Notes under the pieces: generated by a model | Database searches by the model: none | Told to the model about the DNA's origin: nothing | What the model saw: the letters and a program-made list of their open reading frames with translations, nothing else | Made by a program: the position numbers and the translations under genes | Part shown: positions 7,337-14,754 of the stretch, piece by piece | Layout: every line of letters starts with the position of its first letter | Numbering within the stretch: the first letter of the stretch is position 1 | Source of the DNA: a virus | Length of the DNA: 37,359 nucleotides | IMG/VR virus record: IMGVR_UViG_3300025413_000742 | Coordinates: 1-37,359 of that record | Direction: 5' to 3' (one strand)

Positions 7337-8110
7337 TTATCTACCAATATAGATCTGGGGTTCTGCGTCTTCCCTACGTTGTCGTTCAGTTTTGGGTATT
7401 AAACCAGTGCCGTATTGTGGGTATTTTTGCTGTCTATCATAGGCTACCCAAATAAACAGCCCGCCTAATAGTAGAATTGCGAATAAGATTATTGCTCCAA
7501 CTATTGCATCGTATGTAAGTTGTTTTATTCTAGCTTGACGTCTTTTTTCTTGAACTGCTTCCTGTTGCATTTGCCTTGCAATAAGTATTTTTTGTTCCTT
7601 GCCTAACTGATTCATCATCTCGCTAGTTTCAGTCCATAATGCGCCTAATTCAGGAGGAGCTTGATATATCATCATATCACGCAATTCCATAGTCATTTGC
7701 TCTAATTGCTTTTTCATCAAAACACGTTGTAGCGCACGTTTTCCTAGACTAGCATCACCGTGATAAATTTCAGTGCGGCTCTTACGTTCTTCTTCTTCAA
7801 GAATTGCCACACACTTGTTCATGTTATCAAAAAACTCTCCAAGATAATTTCCAAGATCTGTATAGATACCTGTAGTTTCACCTTGCTTCTTGTTTAATTC
7901 GATTACACGATTTTTTTCCTCTATGTAGGCATTCTTCTGTGCTACAGTAGCAGGCTTGTCTTTGTGATTATTGTGGAATTGATCGTCGAGATCTTTAAGA
8001 ACAGCTTTTACGTCACCCGCGGCACCTTTGATGTCCTTATATAACTGACACCCTTTTTTAACAGCCGCCACGGCTGTATTTGCTAGTGCAAATAAGGTAA
8101 TTGGATCCAC
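7337..8110 (-). CDS. coiled-coil protein with one C-terminal membrane segment
   Basis: I do not recognise this 257-residue protein. Residues 1-20 are mildly hydrophobic (ITLFALANTAVAAVKKG). A long charged helical region (about 25-195, with Lys/Glu/Gln-rich heptad-like stretches such as MKKQLEQMTMELRDMM) leads to one clear membrane helix (about 205-226) and a basic, Arg-rich tail. That shape suits an inner-membrane-anchored or virion-associated protein. The start is GTG at 8110, 7 nt after GGGAG. GGTAAATA (8135-8142) upstream could drive it. It overlaps neither neighbour. Confidence 0.55.
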   Translation of the reverse strand: MDPITLFALANTAVAAVKKGCQLYKDIKGAAGDVKAVLKDLDDQFHNNHKDKPATVAQKNAYIEEKNRVIELNKKQGETTGIYTDLGNYLGEFFDNMNKCVAILEEEERKSRTEIYHGDASLGKRALQRVLMKKQLEQMTMELRDMMIYQAPPELGALWTETSEMMNQLGKEQKILIARQMQQEAVQEKRRQARIKQLTYDAIVGAIILFAILLLGGLFIWVAYDRQQKYPQYGTGLIPKTERQRREDAEPQIYIGR

Positions 8111-8134
8111 GGTTCGCTCCCGGAAATACTTACG

Positions 8135-8142
8135 TATTTACC
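8135..8142 (-). promoter_or_regulatory. late-promoter-like site before the coiled-coil gene
   Basis: GGTAAATA has 6 of 8 matches to TATAAATA and lies 24 nt before the GTG start at 8110, with GGGAG between. The same variant precedes the gene at 34040-34525. Confidence 0.45.
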
Positions 8143-8148
8143 GAGATT

Positions 8149-9363
8149 TTACTCTCCGGAGTAGGCCAATTCGTCGTCGGGTATATCAGTAGTATTTACT
8201 GTGGGATTAGGCGCAGTTTCGTCAGGTGCTACAGGCTGTTGTGCTATAGCTACTGGTTTTACTGGCTTAACTGCTTTAGTTGGAGGAGGAGGTAATTTAC
8301 GCTCCCCGTCATGCGGTAACTCTTTTGTATTGGCTTTTTTAGCTGGTTTCTTTTTGTCTAGCTTTTTAATTGCGCCATCAATTGGATCCCATCTACGTCC
8401 GCCTGTAGGTTGTACTGATATCCTTGCTCCAGGAATACCGGCATTATCTCTATCACCCTTGTAGGAGATATTTAGTACAGGGTCAAATCCACCATCAGGT
8501 GTGATGCCGTTTGGCCAAGTATTGTCTACACCAAAAATTTCAAATGTGTCTTTATCTAAAGATCTAATATGAATATCGCCAGCCATTACTGCATCAACAT
8601 TACTAGGGCCGGGTTCACCGCCAAACTGTTTACCAAACACAATTTGATTTTTTAATGTTGGATCAGCAATTTCACGGCCCATGGACGTTGCTTTAGGGAT
8701 ACCTTCTTTGCCAAATAATAATTGGGCTTGTGCTATAAAATCTTGTATTTCAGGATTCTGGAAAACTGGAGCATGTGTAACTCCTCCCCATCCTGCAATT
8801 GCTCTAGGGCCTGGACCGTCTTTTAGACTAATCCATGCAACTGGGTTACCACTTCCGTCAACAATTTCTGCATCAGCTTTTACACCAGGTGTAGCTTTAT
8901 GTACACCGCCGGCTTGCACAATTCTATTGCCTACTTTTAGATCAATAGTTTTTACACCACGTTTTTGTGTATTATAAATTATGTGCTGATTTATGTTTTC
9001 AATTTGACCCTGTTCGATACGTTCACGAGACGCTGGCTCTTCACCGCCAAAATCTTTGTCTTTGGCTATTTTATTAAGAGAAACATATGGATACTGTTTG
9101 TTCGTTGTTTTAAGTTGTAGATTTGTACGTTCTTGCGCACCTGCGTCAGTTAACCAGTATGCAACTCTGTTTACTTCTTTCGGTGAGTTATCTAGTTTAA
9201 CTGGTATTCTTACAATTTTACCATCTACTTTTTCTTCAATATGTACTGTTGCACCGTCAGTTACTTTTTTTAGCAAGACGGTTCCACGCCATCTGGTGCG
9301 AGGGTCGAGCAGTTGGGCTCTGCTCAAAGTAGCCATTTCATTAATAATATCGATTACACGCAT
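8149..9363 (-). CDS. phage protein with possible PD-(D/E)XK-like core
   Basis: This is a 404-residue protein without signal or membrane segment. The centre (about 136-185: RGVKTIDLKVGNRI, then KADAEIVD and WISLKDG) has the layout of a PD-(D/E)XK nuclease core, with Asp164 after a strand and a SLK (179-181) on the next; that reading is tentative. The C-terminal 90 residues are low-complexity, Pro/Lys-rich and then acidic. The N-terminus MRVIDIINEMATL resembles capsid-targeting leaders of T4-like internal head proteins, which the prohead protease cuts after I-x-E. The ATG is 7 nt past a perfect TATAAATA (9371-9378) and has no Shine-Dalgarno. It may be a head-packaged protein; a nuclease role is unproven. 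Confidence 0.5.
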   Translation of the reverse strand: MRVIDIINEMATLSRAQLLDPRTRWRGTVLLKKVTDGATVHIEEKVDGKIVRIPVKLDNSPKEVNRVAYWLTDAGAQERTNLQLKTTNKQYPYVSLNKIAKDKDFGGEEPASRERIEQGQIENINQHIIYNTQKRGVKTIDLKVGNRIVQAGGVHKATPGVKADAEIVDGSGNPVAWISLKDGPGPRAIAGWGGVTHAPVFQNPEIQDFIAQAQLLFGKEGIPKATSMGREIADPTLKNQIVFGKQFGGEPGPSNVDAVMAGDIHIRSLDKDTFEIFGVDNTWPNGITPDGGFDPVLNISYKGDRDNAGIPGARISVQPTGGRRWDPIDGAIKKLDKKKPAKKANTKELPHDGERKLPPPPTKAVKPVKPVAIAQQPVAPDETAPNPTVNTTDIPDDELAYSGE

Positions 9364-9382
9364 AGTGTAATATTTATACTAT
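9362..9382 (-). promoter_or_regulatory. perfect T4 late promoter overlapping the bilin-reductase stop codon
   Basis: TATAAATA (9371-9378) contains the TAA stop (9374-9376) of the upstream gene. Arms ATAGT/ACTAT (9362-9366, 9378-9382) flank it and would pair over the next start codon in read-through RNA. Confidence 0.7.
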
Positions 9383-10060
9383 TTCAGGGAACAGACAATT
9401 CTGAATGAAAATCTGTACATCTTCTTCACTTAACCCTAAACTGACCATTACACGTGGTGTATGTGGGTTTTGCTTTTGATTTAGGCAGTAGTAATTTTGC
9501 TCTGCTGTAGTATCTTCTACAGTATTATTAGTCTCACCTACTGATTCTAAGTAATGTGCCAGCGTAGTATGTGCCATAGCAGTTATTTGATCTAACTCTG
9601 CTTCATCGCTAACATTACCTGCGGCAACCATGCTAGGGCTGAATATATTAGTAGCCCATTCGGGTAAAGTACGTGGTTTACGCCACTCTAACTTTGCTAC
9701 TTCTCCAGCAAACCATTCCATCATAGGATGATTAGGATCGCCAGCTTTTGAATAATCGTGGAAACAACCAGTCATTTTGTTCTTGCCAGCTACTACATCA
9801 AAGCCGTAAATTGGAGCAGGATTATGTGTATGTGGAAAGATGCAACAATGCATCATCCAGAGTCCTTTAGTATCTCTCGCATCAACCACGTCAACGTGAG
9901 CACGGCGATAACAATCACTAGTCCATACACGATTAATCCAGCCAGGTTGGTTAAAACGATCCATCCCAGGTTCGAAAATTTCAGTCCCAGTCCGGCCAAA
10001 TTCGCTCTCCAATAGATGCTGAATCTCGATTAATGTATCCCATACTTTACTTGATGTCAT
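9374..10060 (-). CDS. pcyX: ferredoxin-dependent bilin reductase, PcyX/PebS-like
   Basis: This 228-residue protein has the family layout: RRAHVDVVDAR (52-62), MMHCCIFPHTHN (69-80), PIYGFDVVAGK (83-93), TGCFHDYSK (97-105) and NIFSP (138-142). His71 and Asp88 align with the catalytic His and Asp of PcyA/PebS enzymes, with the same spacing. The family reduces biliverdin IXa using ferredoxin. PcyX, known from marine viral metagenomes beside a heme oxygenase, makes phycoerythrobilin; that product is inferred here and the exact subfamily should be settled by phylogeny. It overlaps the heme oxygenase gene by 14 nt, so both enzymes are translationally coupled. No phycobiliprotein or lyase gene is seen, so the pigment's use is open. 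Confidence 0.82.
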   Translation of the reverse strand: MTSSKVWDTLIEIQHLLESEFGRTGTEIFEPGMDRFNQPGWINRVWTSDCYRRAHVDVVDARDTKGLWMMHCCIFPHTHNPAPIYGFDVVAGKNKMTGCFHDYSKAGDPNHPMMEWFAGEVAKLEWRKPRTLPEWATNIFSPSMVAAGNVSDEAELDQITAMAHTTLAHYLESVGETNNTVEDTTAEQNYYCLNQKQNPHTPRVMVSLGLSEEDVQIFIQNCLFPEIV

Positions 10061-10598
10061 TTGATATTTCTAGCATTTCTTTAAACAGTTGTGTAGCAAA
10101 CTCAAAACATACAGTTGCTTCATCTGCCATGTCATCACTAATCTTTGCACGAATAGCTGACTTAAGACCGTCTGGATCATTAAATTTATACATTTCACCC
10201 TTGCCTGGGACCTTTTTAGCAATCATTTGTCCGCCAGCAAGATCACCCATATGGCGAACATAGATATGTGCCATAAGACGTTTTGGATCATCTTTAATGC
10301 TCATAATGTAGTCCATATACTTTTGTACAGTTGGACACATAATTGGGGTTTCTTTATTGTCACTGCCCCATAATTCAATAAAATCATTAAGGATAGCAGG
10401 TGCTCGACGAACATCCGGCATATCACTTAACAAGCCGTGCATCATCGCACAAACTTCTAGGATTTCGTAACATGGATGCTGATTTTTTAAAAATGTAGCA
10501 TACAGTTTAGGATTGATATTACCCGAAAATAAAATCTTTACAAACTCTTGTCGTTCAGCATTTTTATGTGCTTCGTGTGTTAAATCTCTTAGGCTCAT
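10047..10598 (-). CDS. ho1: heme oxygenase (HO-1 type)
   Basis: This 183-residue protein has the proximal heme ligand His11 in the LTHEAHKNAE segment (compare EVHTQAE in HO-1). The distal-helix signature GDLAGGQ is at 118-124, after HIYVRHM. Heme oxygenases open heme to biliverdin IXa, CO and Fe2+ using reductant and oxygen. At 183 residues it is shorter than cyanobacterial HO1 (about 240), lacking the C-terminal extension, a size usual in viral copies. Its ATG overlaps the clpS stop (ATGA) and it overlaps the bilin-reductase gene by 14 nt, giving a coupled clpS-ho-pcyX series. Biliverdin should pass directly to the reductase; freed iron is another possible benefit. Confidence 0.92.
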   Translation of the reverse strand: MSLRDLTHEAHKNAERQEFVKILFSGNINPKLYATFLKNQHPCYEILEVCAMMHGLLSDMPDVRRAPAILNDFIELWGSDNKETPIMCPTVQKYMDYIMSIKDDPKRLMAHIYVRHMGDLAGGQMIAKKVPGKGEMYKFNDPDGLKSAIRAKISDDMADEATVCFEFATQLFKEMLEISNDIK

Positions 10599-10894
10599 TC
10601 TTCTTCCAATTTAATTTGTAATGGATGTCCTGCGGTTCTAGCTTGTTGTGTAGATTCAACAGCTTTAGCCTCAGCAATTTCAAAACTATATACACCCGCA
10701 ATGCCGCTACCAGTTTCATGCACTGTAAGCATAATTTCCTGAGCTGTTTCTTGAGTATGTTTAAAGATACTAACTAATATAGATATAACAAATTCCATTG
10801 GAGTAGAATCGTCATTCAACAGGATTACTTTCCAACGCTTTGGCTCTGTGGCCTTAATCTTGATCTTTTCTTCGATCTGAATATCAGTAGACAT
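10595..10894 (-). CDS. clpS: ClpS-like adaptor for ClpAP (N-degron recognition)
   Basis: This 99-residue protein is close in length to E. coli ClpS (106). It has the core WKVILLNDD (21-29) and TPMEFV (31-36), TVHETGSGIAGVYSFEIAE (about 57-75) and a C-terminal HPLQ segment. The N-degron pocket residues are present: Asn27-Asp28, the gatekeeper-type Met33 and His59. ClpS delivers proteins with bulky N-terminal residues to ClpAP. No clpA or clpP gene is seen, so it would act with host ClpAP and could redirect that protease. It overlaps the heme oxygenase start by 4 nt, and lies 42 nt after hsp20, separated by a strong hairpin. Confidence 0.92.
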   Translation of the reverse strand: MSTDIQIEEKIKIKATEPKRWKVILLNDDSTPMEFVISILVSIFKHTQETAQEIMLTVHETGSGIAGVYSFEIAEAKAVESTQQARTAGHPLQIKLEEE

Positions 10895-10912
10895 TATGTT
10901 CTCTTTCTAAGA

Positions 10913-10930
10913 GGGGGAGTTTCCTCCCCC
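10913..10930 (-). other. strong hairpin between hsp20 and clpS
   Basis: GGGGGAG-TTTC-CTCCCCC is a perfect 7-bp stem whose minus-strand loop is GAAA. No U-run follows it in the minus direction, so a processing or 3'-stabilising hairpin is more likely than a terminator. Confidence 0.6.
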
Positions 10931-10936
10931 GGTTGA

Positions 10937-11362
10937 TTATTTAACTTCGATTTGACGAGGCTTCAATGCTTCTGGCATAATACGTTCAATTCGAACGACT
11001 AACATTCCGTCAACCACTTCAGCTTCTTTTACTTCCATGTACTCAGCAAGAGTCCAATTTTGTTCAAAGTTACGTGCGGCTAAACCACGATGCAAATACT
11101 CTTTGTTGTCAGTATCTGATTCTGCTTTTACACCACGCACTACCAATTGATCTTGGTCCACTTCTACTGTAATTTCTTCTTTACTGAATCCTGCTACTGC
11201 TACTTCAATAGCATAATCACTATCACTATACTTCACAATGTTATGTGGAGGATAGTTTGAGTGTGCTCTAGTATTGTTAAAATACTGATCAAACCCTACA
11301 AGGGCTCTGCTGATCTGTGCTAGATCAGCTGGGTTAATAGTTCTAAGTTGCATTTGTGACAT
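10937..11362 (-). CDS. hsp20: Hsp20/alpha-crystallin small heat-shock protein
   Basis: This 141-residue protein is IbpA-like: a short N-terminal arm (IxxALVGFDQYFN), YPPHNIVKYSDSDYAIEVAVAGFSK-type alpha-crystallin strands from about 38, LVVRG, a LAARNFEQNWTLAEYMEVKEAEV segment, and a C-terminal tail. Small heat-shock proteins hold unfolding proteins for refolding by DnaK/ClpB, and Hsp20 genes are common in marine T4-like phages. The start at 11362 follows AAGGAGAT by 5 nt; a longer frame to 11386 is rejected. It has its own consensus sigma70 promoter within the dnaK 3' end and a 5'-terminal hairpin, so it can be expressed apart from dnaK. Confidence 0.93.
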   Translation of the reverse strand: MSQMQLRTINPADLAQISRALVGFDQYFNNTRAHSNYPPHNIVKYSDSDYAIEVAVAGFSKEEITVEVDQDQLVVRGVKAESDTDNKEYLHRGLAARNFEQNWTLAEYMEVKEAEVVDGMLVVRIERIMPEALKPRQIEVK

Positions 11363-11377
11363 TTTATATCTCCTTAT

Positions 11378-11389
11378 ATTAAGCAAGAA
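11378..11389 (-). repeat. leader motif shared by hsp20 and dnaK (copy 1)
   Basis: TTCTTGCTTAAT (minus strand) lies between the 5' hairpin and the Shine-Dalgarno of hsp20 and is identical to 13355-13366 before dnaK. The flanking order hairpin, motif, AAGGAGAT is also shared. Confidence 0.7.
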
Positions 11390-11393
11390 CTTT

Positions 11394-11419
11394 ACAGGGC
11401 CCTATGATAGGCGCCCTGT
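11394..11419 (-). other. 5'-terminal hairpin of the hsp20 transcript
   Basis: ACAGGGC-CCTA-TGA-TAGG-C-GCCCTGT folds into 11 bp with one bulged base. The predicted start of RNA from the promoter at 11426-11454 falls at its first base, giving a 5'-terminal stem that could protect the mRNA. Confidence 0.65.
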
Positions 11420-11425
11420 GTGTTT

Positions 11426-11454
11426 ATTATATTACTTGTTTCCTTCTTTGTCAA
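11426..11454 (-). promoter_or_regulatory. consensus sigma70 promoter for hsp20
   Basis: TTGACA (11449-11454), a 17-bp spacer and TATAAT (11426-11431) match the full consensus. The -35 and spacer lie in the last codons of dnaK and the -10 starts just past its stop. Confidence 0.85.
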
Positions 11455-13339
11455 CTTCTGTGAAACTAGCATCTACTGTTTCACCTTCTGCTGACTGTTC
11501 AGGTGCGGCTGCCTTAGCGGCTTCTGCGGCCTGCTTCTTAGTCATCAATGGACCTGCGCTTTCAAAAAGTTTAGTTACTGCATCAGTAATCTTTTCTTTG
11601 TCTTCGCCAGCCATTGCTTCATCTAATGCAGTTCTAGCAGTTTCAAACTCTGTCTTTTCTTCTTCAGTGATTTGATCTTTAAATTCATCATAATCCTTGT
11701 TCAAAGAATGACGAGTTGATTCTGCTTGATTACGTGCATTGATTAGCTCTGCTGCCTTCTTATCTGACTCTGCATTTTCTTCAGCTTCTTGAACCATGCG
11801 TTGGATCTCAGCTTCTGTCAATCCTGAATCAGACTTGATAGTAATCTTGTTTTCTTTGCCAGTGTTTTTATCTTTGGCACTTACATTAAGAATACCGTTG
11901 GCATCAATATCAAGTGTCACTTCAATTTGTGGCATGCCACGTAGTGCTGGTGCAATACCTTCTAAATTAAATTCACCTAATAGTTTGTTGTACTTAAACA
12001 ACTCACGTTCACCTTGTGCAACCTTAATAGTTACAGCTGGTTGATTGTCTTCTGCTGTTGAGAATGTTTGCGAGTGTTTAGTTGGAATTGTTGTATTCTT
12101 AGCAATCAACTTGGTAAACACACCGCCCATTGTTTCAATACCCAATGTTAATGGTGTAACGTCTAACAATAGAACATCAGTCTTGTCACCTGCTAGAACA
12201 GCACCTTGTACTGCGGCACCTGCGGCCACTGCTTCGTCTGGGTTAACGTCTTTACGTGGTGCCTTGCCGAATAGTTTCTCAACTGCTTCTTGTACTTTAG
12301 GCATACGTGTTTGTCCACCAACTAGGATAACTTCGTCAATGTCTGCGGCTGTTACTTTAGCATCTGCCATAGCAACTTTACATGGATCAATCGAGCGTTG
12401 GATTAACTTCTCAACCATTGATTCAAATTTGCTACGTGAAATTGTAACGTTCATGTGTTTAGGACCATTTGCATCAGCTGTGATGTATGGCAAGTTAACA
12501 CTTGTGCTTGCGGCAGTAGACAACTCAATCTTAGCCTTTTCAGCGGCTTCTTTCAAACGTTGTAGTGCAAGTACGTCTTGCTTCAAATCAACGCCGTTGT
12601 CTTTCTTGAACTCGTCTACCAAGTAATCCATAATAACTTGGTCAAAGTCTTCACCGCCTAGGAATGTGTCGCCGTTAGTTGACAGTACTTCAATTTGCTT
12701 GTCGCCATCAATGTTGGCAATTTCGATAATTGAAATATCAAATGTACCACCACCTAAGTCGTATACAGCAATCTTACGATCACGCTTGTCTGCTTTGTCA
12801 ACACCATATGCCAGTGCAGCCGCTGTTGGCTCGTTAATGATACGTAGAACTTCTAAACCAGCAATACGTCCTGCATCTTTAGTAGCTTGACGTTGTGAAT
12901 CATTGAAGTAAGCTGGAACTGTAATAACTGCTTGAGTAACTGTTGTACCCAAATAGTCTTCAGCCGTCTTTTTCATCTTGCGTAGAACTTCTGCTGACAC
13001 TTGTTGTGGAGCAAGTTTTTCACCATTAGCTTCGATCCAAGCATCACCGTTGTCTGCCTTAACAATAGCGTAAGGCATTAGATCGATGTCCTTCTGGACT
13101 TCTTTCTCGTCAAACTTACGTCCGATTAGACGCTTGCTTGCGTAGATAGTATTCTTTGGATTTGTGACTGCTTGTCGTTTTGCTGTTGCACCTACTAAGA
13201 TTTCGTCTTTTGTATATGCAATGATTGATGGTGTTGTTCTAGCACCTTCGCTGTTTTCGATTACTTTTGCAATTCCGTTTTCTAGAATTGCCACACAGCT
13301 ATTTGTTGTACCTAAATCGATACCGATGATTTTGCTCAT
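11432..13339 (-). CDS. dnaK: DnaK (Hsp70) molecular chaperone, full length
   Basis: This 635-residue protein (E. coli DnaK has 638) is complete. The ATPase domain starts [17 protein letters not shown] with the phosphate-1 loop, followed by [39 protein letters not shown] and the [13 protein letters not shown] adenosine motif. The linker [10 protein letters not shown], a substrate-binding domain (GGVFTKLI...[13 protein letters not shown]), helical lid and an acidic tail ending [14 protein letters not shown] follow. Nothing suggests decay. No dnaJ or grpE gene is seen, so it must use host co-chaperones. The start at 13339 follows AAGGAGAT by 6 nt. A full DnaK is rare in phages. Promoter and leader resemble phage late genes, which supports phage control rather than assembly error. 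Confidence 0.96.
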   Translation of the reverse strand: MSKIIGIDLGTTNSCVAILENGIAKVIENSEGARTTPSIIAYTKDEILVGATAKRQAVTNPKNTIYASKRLIGRKFDEKEVQKDIDLMPYAIVKADNGDAWIEANGEKLAPQQVSAEVLRKMKKTAEDYLGTTVTQAVITVPAYFNDSQRQATKDAGRIAGLEVLRIINEPTAAALAYGVDKADKRDRKIAVYDLGGGTFDISIIEIANIDGDKQIEVLSTNGDTFLGGEDFDQVIMDYLVDEFKKDNGVDLKQDVLALQRLKEAAEKAKIELSTAASTSVNLPYITADANGPKHMNVTISRSKFESMVEKLIQRSIDPCKVAMADAKVTAADIDEVILVGGQTRMPKVQEAVEKLFGKAPRKDVNPDEAVAAGAAVQGAVLAGDKTDVLLLDVTPLTLGIETMGGVFTKLIAKNTTIPTKHSQTFSTAEDNQPAVTIKVAQGERELFKYNKLLGEFNLEGIAPALRGMPQIEVTLDIDANGILNVSAKDKNTGKENKITIKSDSGLTEAEIQRMVQEAEENAESDKKAAELINARNQAESTRHSLNKDYDEFKDQITEEEKTEFETARTALDEAMAGEDKEKITDAVTKLFESAGPLMTKKQAAEAAKAAAPEQSAEGETVDASFTEVDKEGNK

Positions 13340-13354
13340 AATAATCTCCTTTAA

Positions 13355-13366
13355 ATTAAGCAAGAA
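13355..13366 (-). repeat. leader motif shared by dnaK and hsp20 (copy 2)
   Basis: The same 12 bases as 11378-11389, in the same place between a 5' hairpin and AAGGAGAT, 16 nt before the dnaK ATG. Confidence 0.7.
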
Positions 13367-13370
13367 ATTC

Positions 13371-13392
13371 GTAGGCCCTTACGGCGCTCTAC
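13371..13392 (-). other. 5' hairpin of the dnaK leader
   Basis: On the minus strand GTAGAGCGCC-GTAA-GGGCCTAC pairs in 8 bp with two single-base bulges and a GNRA loop. It begins about where RNA from the late promoter at 13398-13405 should start. Confidence 0.55.
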
Positions 13393-13397
13393 AAATT

Positions 13398-13405
13398 TAT
13401 TTATC
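13398..13405 (-). promoter_or_regulatory. late promoter candidate for dnaK
   Basis: GATAAATA, one mismatch to the T4 late consensus, lies 58 nt before the dnaK ATG and just upstream of the leader hairpin. No good sigma70 -35 is present. Confidence 0.55.
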
Positions 13406-13407
13406 TC

Positions 13408-13692
13408 TCAAGAAATATTTTCGTTAAAAATATTTGACCATTTCTTAAGTTTTTCAATTTTAGCAATTTTAGCGATTTCTAGTGACTTAGTACTAATAAC
13501 CTGCATGTCTACTAAGATGTCAATCATAGCTAACATATCGCCTAATTCTTCTTCTAAGTGTTCGCAGTTAGTTTTAGGTTTACCGGGTTTGTAATTATCT
13601 AATCCAAAACGGTGACACTTGCTTACTGCGACTACTACTTCTGCACATTCTTCGCTAAGAATGTTCATTACTTCGCGTTCTCTTTCATTCAT
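13408..13692 (-). CDS. MazG-like nucleotide pyrophosphohydrolase
   Basis: This 94-residue protein has the all-alpha NTP-pyrophosphatase metal motifs: EECAE (14-18, ExxE) and EELGD (48-52, ExxD). It is a single-domain MazG-like enzyme. Such proteins hydrolyse (d)NTPs or related nucleotides to monophosphates and are frequent in phages, where they may trim the nucleotide pool; the substrate here is unknown. The start at 13692 follows AAGGAAG by 6 nt and overlaps the stop of the zinc-binding gene by 8 nt; an in-frame ATG at 13719 would place that Shine-Dalgarno inside the gene and is rejected. Confidence 0.75.
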   Translation of the reverse strand: MNEREREVMNILSEECAEVVVAVSKCHRFGLDNYKPGKPKTNCEHLEEELGDMLAMIDILVDMQVISTKSLEIAKIAKIEKLKKWSNIFNENIS

Positions 13693-13903
13693 ATCTACTT
13701 CCTTTTTGTCCAGGGTCATTGCTATTGGTACACTCTAAATTATGATCTGTTGATTTTGGGCAACGTTTATTTCCGCAGTCAGGGCATACTATAAATGTAT
13801 ACATTGTTACAGGAATGCCGTGCTCGTCTTTAATTTTATTCATACAATTATAGCATCCGCAAGGCGGAAAGTCTATAGGATTATTTGTATTTGTAAAATG
13901 CAT
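13685..13903 (-). CDS. small cysteine-rich (zinc-ribbon-like) protein
   Basis: This 72-residue protein has clustered cysteines: PCGCYNC near residue 15, and CPDCGNKRCP around 40, then a further His/Cys pair and a GQKGS tail. The pattern suggests one treble-clef or zinc-ribbon fold. Such small proteins are common in tailed phages and are usually unassigned. The ATG at 13903 is chosen because it follows the upstream stop by 1 nt (TAA-T-ATG). The frame extends to 13978, but that would overlap the exonuclease gene by 74 nt. Function is unknown; binding nucleic acid or a host protein is a guess. Confidence 0.55.
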   Translation of the reverse strand: MHFTNTNNPIDFPPCGCYNCMNKIKDEHGIPVTMYTFIVCPDCGNKRCPKSTDHNLECTNSNDPGQKGSRYE

Positions 13904-13904
13904 A

Positions 13905-14486
13905 TTATCGTTGGTTGGCAAAGGGAGCGATGTAAGTGCCACCGCTAGTTGTGCTAGTTCGGAGAGTATTGTAGACATTTTGTATTCCTACTGCTTGATT
14001 CCACGCATCTTCTAACGCATGGTGGGCTGTTACCGGCGGACGCTGTGGGTTAATGCCTAAATCAAATGCTGTACGCACATCACGCACTTCCCAGAATTTC
14101 CAAGGAATAGCACGATTGATTTTACGGAACACATGCTCGCAAATAATAATATCGAAGCATGATCCATTGGACCACACACGTTTAGCACCCCAACAGAATT
14201 TGTACAATTGAGCAAAGGCATCAACAATATCAATTCTTCCTTCGGGATCAAAAGCGGCTTCTTGCGCTTCTTTACTTTGTTGGCTCCACCACGCGATTGT
14301 GTCATCGCTAGTAGTAAGTCCAATTCGATCGCAACTGTCAATATCTACTTTTACGTAGAAACTTTCCATGTTAGGTTCTTTGAGTTCAGATCCAAACGGA
14401 TCAAATTTTACAGCACCTATTGTAAGAATAGTTGCGTCGGGAGTTGTGTTTAGAGTCTCCAAATCTATCATAATGTCTGTAAGCAT
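13905..14486 (-). CDS. dexA: DEDDh 3'-5' exonuclease, DexA-like
   Basis: This 193-residue protein has DEDDh exonuclease residues: D8 and E10 (MIDLETL), D112 (FDIIICEH) and H155 with D160 (HHALED). This layout matches T4 DexA and related phage exonucleases (about 220 residues) more than polymerase proofreading domains, since no polymerase is attached. It would degrade DNA or RNA ends, perhaps host nucleic acid. A strong sigma70 promoter ends 6 nt before the ATG with no Shine-Dalgarno, so its mRNA should be leaderless or nearly so. An alternative start is Met6. Confidence 0.82.
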   Translation of the reverse strand: MLTDIMIDLETLNTTPDATILTIGAVKFDPFGSELKEPNMESFYVKVDIDSCDRIGLTTSDDTIAWWSQQSKEAQEAAFDPEGRIDIVDAFAQLYKFCWGAKRVWSNGSCFDIIICEHVFRKINRAIPWKFWEVRDVRTAFDLGINPQRPPVTAHHALEDAWNQAVGIQNVYNTLRTSTTSGGTYIAPFANQR

Positions 14487-14492
14487 ACAAAC

Positions 14493-14521
14493 ATTGTAAC
14501 AGATCTAGATGCGTTTGTCAA
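14493..14521 (-). promoter_or_regulatory. sigma70 promoter for the DexA-like gene
   Basis: TTGACA (14516-14521), a 17-bp spacer and TACAAT (14493-14498). RNA starting 6-8 nt past the -10 would begin at or next to the ATG at 14486, giving a leaderless message. Confidence 0.75.
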
Positions 14522-14754
14522 TAGAGTTTTGGTGGAAGTTGTTGATCTCGAAGCTGTTTGCGCCAACGACTTTTGGCAGCTCCTTTCTTTCTTTTTCGTT
14601 CAGTCGTTGGTTTTTCGTAAAATTCCTTAGCCCGTAAAGTTTCTAGGGTTCCAGCTTCTTCAATTTTTCTTTTGAAACGGCGTAGGCTTACATTAATGTT
14701 TTCGCCATCGCGTACTGTAACGCCAGTTCCTTTACTCTTCTGATGCATCTTCAT
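14518..14754 (-). CDS. rpsU: ribosomal protein bS21
   Basis: This protein of up to 78 residues has the bS21 core: [19 protein letters not shown]-type N-terminus ([14 protein letters not shown]), then [18 protein letters not shown] and a basic tail. bS21 binds the 30S platform near the anti-Shine-Dalgarno and helps initiation. bS21 genes are known in several phages, where they may swap into host ribosomes and favour phage messages. That is relevant here because many genes lack a normal ribosome site. Two starts are possible, 14754 and 14748; GAGG lies 9 nt before the second, which is the better fit. It overlaps the preceding gene. Confidence 0.87.
   Translation of the reverse strand: MKMHQKSKGTGVTVRDGENINVSLRRFKRKIEEAGTLETLRAKEFYEKPTTERKRKKGAAKSRWRKQLRDQQLPPKLY

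Noticed and set aside
9374-10598. Bilin genes as a sign of a cyanophage.
   Set aside because: No photosystem, phycobilisome or other cyanophage marker genes are present, and PcyX-type pairs are reported from phages thought to infect other bacteria.
10913-10930. Strong hairpin between hsp20 and clpS as a terminator.
   Set aside because: There is no U-run after the stem in the minus direction, and clpS has no promoter of its own, so stopping here would silence it.
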